Below, in pieces: positions 5,036 through 6,249 of a DNA stretch of 6,249 nucleotides. Each line of letters begins with the position of its first letter. Position 1 is the stretch's first letter. Both the position numbers and the translations under genes were made by a program. The notes beneath the pieces are model-generated. The model was not told where the DNA came from, searched no databases, and saw only the letters and a list, made by a program, of their open reading frames with translations. The DNA is from Flemingiibacterium sp045636265 (GTDB lineage: Bacteria; Bacillota; Clostridia; Oscillospirales; CAG-272): the NCBI GenBank assembly GCA_045636265.1, contig JAZTXD010000061.1, positions 1 to 6,249 on the forward strand. The letters run 5' to 3'.

Positions 5036-5389
5036 CTATTTTCCCGGGACAACGCTCACATTGCTCGACGGTATACCGAAAAGCGCGCATATGAGCTCCG
5101 TTAAAAGCAGCTTAACCCTCGCTCCGTCGCCGCCGTTGCACACAACAGCCACGCCGCGCACATTCCCGTCCGCGCCGCTCATTATCATCACAGAAACATC
5201 CGACACGCCGTCAATACGCTCACAAAGCTCCTCCACTCTTTTTTCCGTATCCGAAGTGCTCGGCGTGTGCATGCCGCCTCCAAAAAGCATGAGGCATATT
5301 CCCACAGCTGCAACAAGAATAATAAGCGCCAGGCTTTTCTTTTCTTTAAGGTACCCGAATATCCCTGCGGCACCAATGGTGTCACTCAT
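5036..5389 (-). CDS. spoIIIAG: stage III sporulation protein AG, short form
   Basis: This is SpoIIIAG by position (between AF and AH) and by layout: a short N-terminus, one membrane segment at about residues 19-36 (SLALIILVAAVGICLMLF), then a ring-building domain. That domain includes TEKRVEELCERIDGVSDVSV (48-67), VRGVAVVCNGG (77-87) and ARVKLLLTELICALFGIPSS (90-109). In Bacillus, SpoIIIAG forms a large ring in the intermembrane space. The protein here has 117 residues against about 229 in Bacillus. Only four or five residues (ADGN, 73-76) join the two strands that flank the long beta insertion in the Bacillus protein, so that insertion seems absent. The reading frame is intact. The ATG (5387-5389) has AGAGGTGAG upstream (5395-5403), and the gene overlaps spoIIIAF by 8 nt. 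Confidence 0.87.
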   Translation of the reverse strand: MSDTIGAAGIFGYLKEKKSLALIILVAAVGICLMLFGGGMHTPSTSDTEKRVEELCERIDGVSDVSVMIMSGADGNVRGVAVVCNGGDGARVKLLLTELICALFGIPSSNVSVVPGK

Positions 5390-5816
5390 AAAATCTCACC
5401 TCTGCCAAAACTCCGTAATTATTTTTTATAAACAGCACAATGTCACTTTCAATAAGTCCGATGTGCCGCTTTATATCAACGCTTATTTTGCCGTTTTCGT
5501 ATACCGCGTCCACCTCCCCTGCCCCAAGCGAAAATTTCTCCGTTAACGATTCTTCTATATACATAGCCACAAGCGAATTGGCCCTGGCTATCGCTTCAAC
5601 GCTCTCATAGCTCATATCGGTGTCTGCCTTCACGGATGGGAGCATGCCGATTATACCTTTGAGCGGTGTGAGGAGTATAAGAAGTATGCATAGCGATATA
5701 AGATACCTCACATATTTTTTCACAGTCCCGTCCGGCACAAATCCGTCAATAAGTGCGCTTGCTGCCGATGCGCAGACAAGCGACATCACAAATCCCTTTA
5801 TCTCTCCCATATCCAC
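5382..5816 (-). CDS. spoIIIAF: stage III sporulation protein AF
   Basis: This is a 144-residue SpoIIIAF, a mother-cell membrane component of the SpoIIIA complex. Two membrane segments lie at about residues 5-23 and 35-57, with the family pattern LIDGFVPDGTVKKYVRYLIS (22-41) followed by LLILLTPLKGI between and inside them. The soluble C-terminal part (70-143) is a small alpha/beta domain with ISVDI and VLAEVRFYE strands. It is shorter than the Bacillus protein (about 206). The start is either GTG at 5814-5816, directly after the spoIIIAE TAG, or ATG two codons later at 5808-5810. AGGTGG lies across the junction and is too close to either to decide, so coupled translation from spoIIIAE is likely. 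The end overlaps spoIIIAG by 8 nt. Confidence 0.88.
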   Translation of the reverse strand: MDMGEIKGFVMSLVCASAASALIDGFVPDGTVKKYVRYLISLCILLILLTPLKGIIGMLPSVKADTDMSYESVEAIARANSLVAMYIEESLTEKFSLGAGEVDAVYENGKISVDIKRHIGLIESDIVLFIKNNYGVLAEVRFYE

Positions 5817-6249
5817 CTACACAAGTGCCGTAGCGCTCTGTGCAAAAACAGCCAGCGCGTATACGAACATCAGCGCGGCTATAACGCACACCGCCGCCAA
5901 AAAGCCCAAAAGTCCCACCATTTCACCAAGCACCTTCCCCTCTCTGTCAAGTCCGAGTATCTCCGCGGCAGTCTGCGATATCAGCACGCCAAGTCGGGTG
6001 AGTATCACATGTGCGATAACGGGAAGCGTCATTACAATTATTATAATAACCCCCACCCAGCCAACAGTACCCTTGACAAGCGAAAGGCTCTGCGCCACCG
6101 TCGCCACGGCATCGCTCGCAATACCACCCACCACAGGAACAGCTTTAGAAGCAGCAAATTTTATGGCACGCATAGATAAGCTGTCGGCACGTGAGGCGAT
6201 TGACGTTTGAAACGTCATAACGGCAGATATGGCGGCAGACACAAATCCG
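5817..6249 (-). CDS. spoIIIAE: stage III sporulation protein AE, C-terminal fragment
   Basis: These are the last 143 codons of spoIIIAE; the gene enters from the right edge, so the first Met-like codon (GTG at 6240-6242) is internal and not the start. SpoIIIAE is a polytopic membrane protein of the SpoIIIA channel complex, about 400 residues in Bacillus, so roughly the last third is seen. Family features are GFVSAAISAVMTFQTSIASR, AIKFAASKAVPVVGGIASDA with the VPVVGG motif, and SLVKGTVGWVGVII running into a hydrophobic membrane stretch. A last membrane segment is VGLLGFLAAVCVIAALMFVY. The stop TAG (5817-5819) is followed at once by the spoIIIAF GTG. Confidence 0.92.
   Translation of the reverse strand, partial: GFVSAAISAVMTFQTSIASRADSLSMRAIKFAASKAVPVVGGIASDAVATVAQSLSLVKGTVGWVGVIIIIVMTLPVIAHVILTRLGVLISQTAAEILGLDREGKVLGEMVGLLGFLAAVCVIAALMFVYALAVFAQSATALV

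Noticed and set aside
5620..6210. Plus-strand 196-codon open frame
   Set aside because: It is Thr/Ser/Ile/Pro-rich and antisense to spoIIIAE and spoIIIAF, which match their families and gene order.
6240..6242. GTG as start of a 141-residue protein
   Set aside because: The frame stays open to the window edge with GF before it, and the residues match the interior of SpoIIIAE, so this codon encodes an internal valine.

Overview
The window reads as chromosomal DNA from an endospore-forming member of the class Clostridia, probably of the Oscillospiraceae/Ruminococcaceae type. The evidence is a Gram-positive-style S10 ribosomal protein operon with strong AAGGAGG ribosome binding sites, lying next to the end of a spoIIIA sporulation operon, which occurs only in endospore formers. 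The genus assignment is inference; no marker here fixes it.

Left half (1-3201, minus strand): the start of the S10 operon, read right to left. A near-perfect housekeeping promoter (TTGACA, 17 bp, TATAAT; 3173-3201) is followed by a leader of about 255 nt. Then come rpsJ (S10), rplC (L3), rplD (L4), rplW (L23), rplB (L2) and the first 18 codons of rpsS (S19), which runs off the left edge. Genes are 19-21 nt apart or overlap (TAATG at rplD/rplW). The exception is a 101-nt rpsJ-rplC spacer that is almost entirely foldable into small hairpins. The leader also looks regulatory: two long stems compete for the same GCGG bases, and a CCUCC lies where it could mask the rpsJ Shine-Dalgarno.

Middle (3202-4327): an AT-rich intergenic stretch of about 240 bp with an imperfect 35-nt inverted repeat and a repeated TACAGTAT box. 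It leads into one plus-strand gene for an unrecognised protein with about eight predicted membrane segments (3440-4276). A symmetrical hairpin terminator (4296-4324) separates this gene from the convergent sporulation genes.

Right half (4328-6249, minus strand): the distal end of spoIIIA in order AE (partial), AF, AG, AH. These genes encode mother-cell parts of the SpoIIIA-SpoIIQ channel that connects mother cell and forespore during engulfment. AE/AF abut, AF/AG overlap by 8 nt, and AH follows after 69 nt; the operon then ends at the terminator. SpoIIIAG is unusually short (117 aa) and appears to lack the insertion that builds the large beta ring in the Bacillus protein. SpoIIIAF is also short, and SpoIIIAH has a charged N-terminal extension of about 40 residues before its membrane anchor.

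No tRNA, rRNA, CRISPR array or insertion sequence was seen. The best candidates for undescribed biology are the two RNA elements of the S10 operon, the compact SpoIIIAG and the orphan membrane protein.
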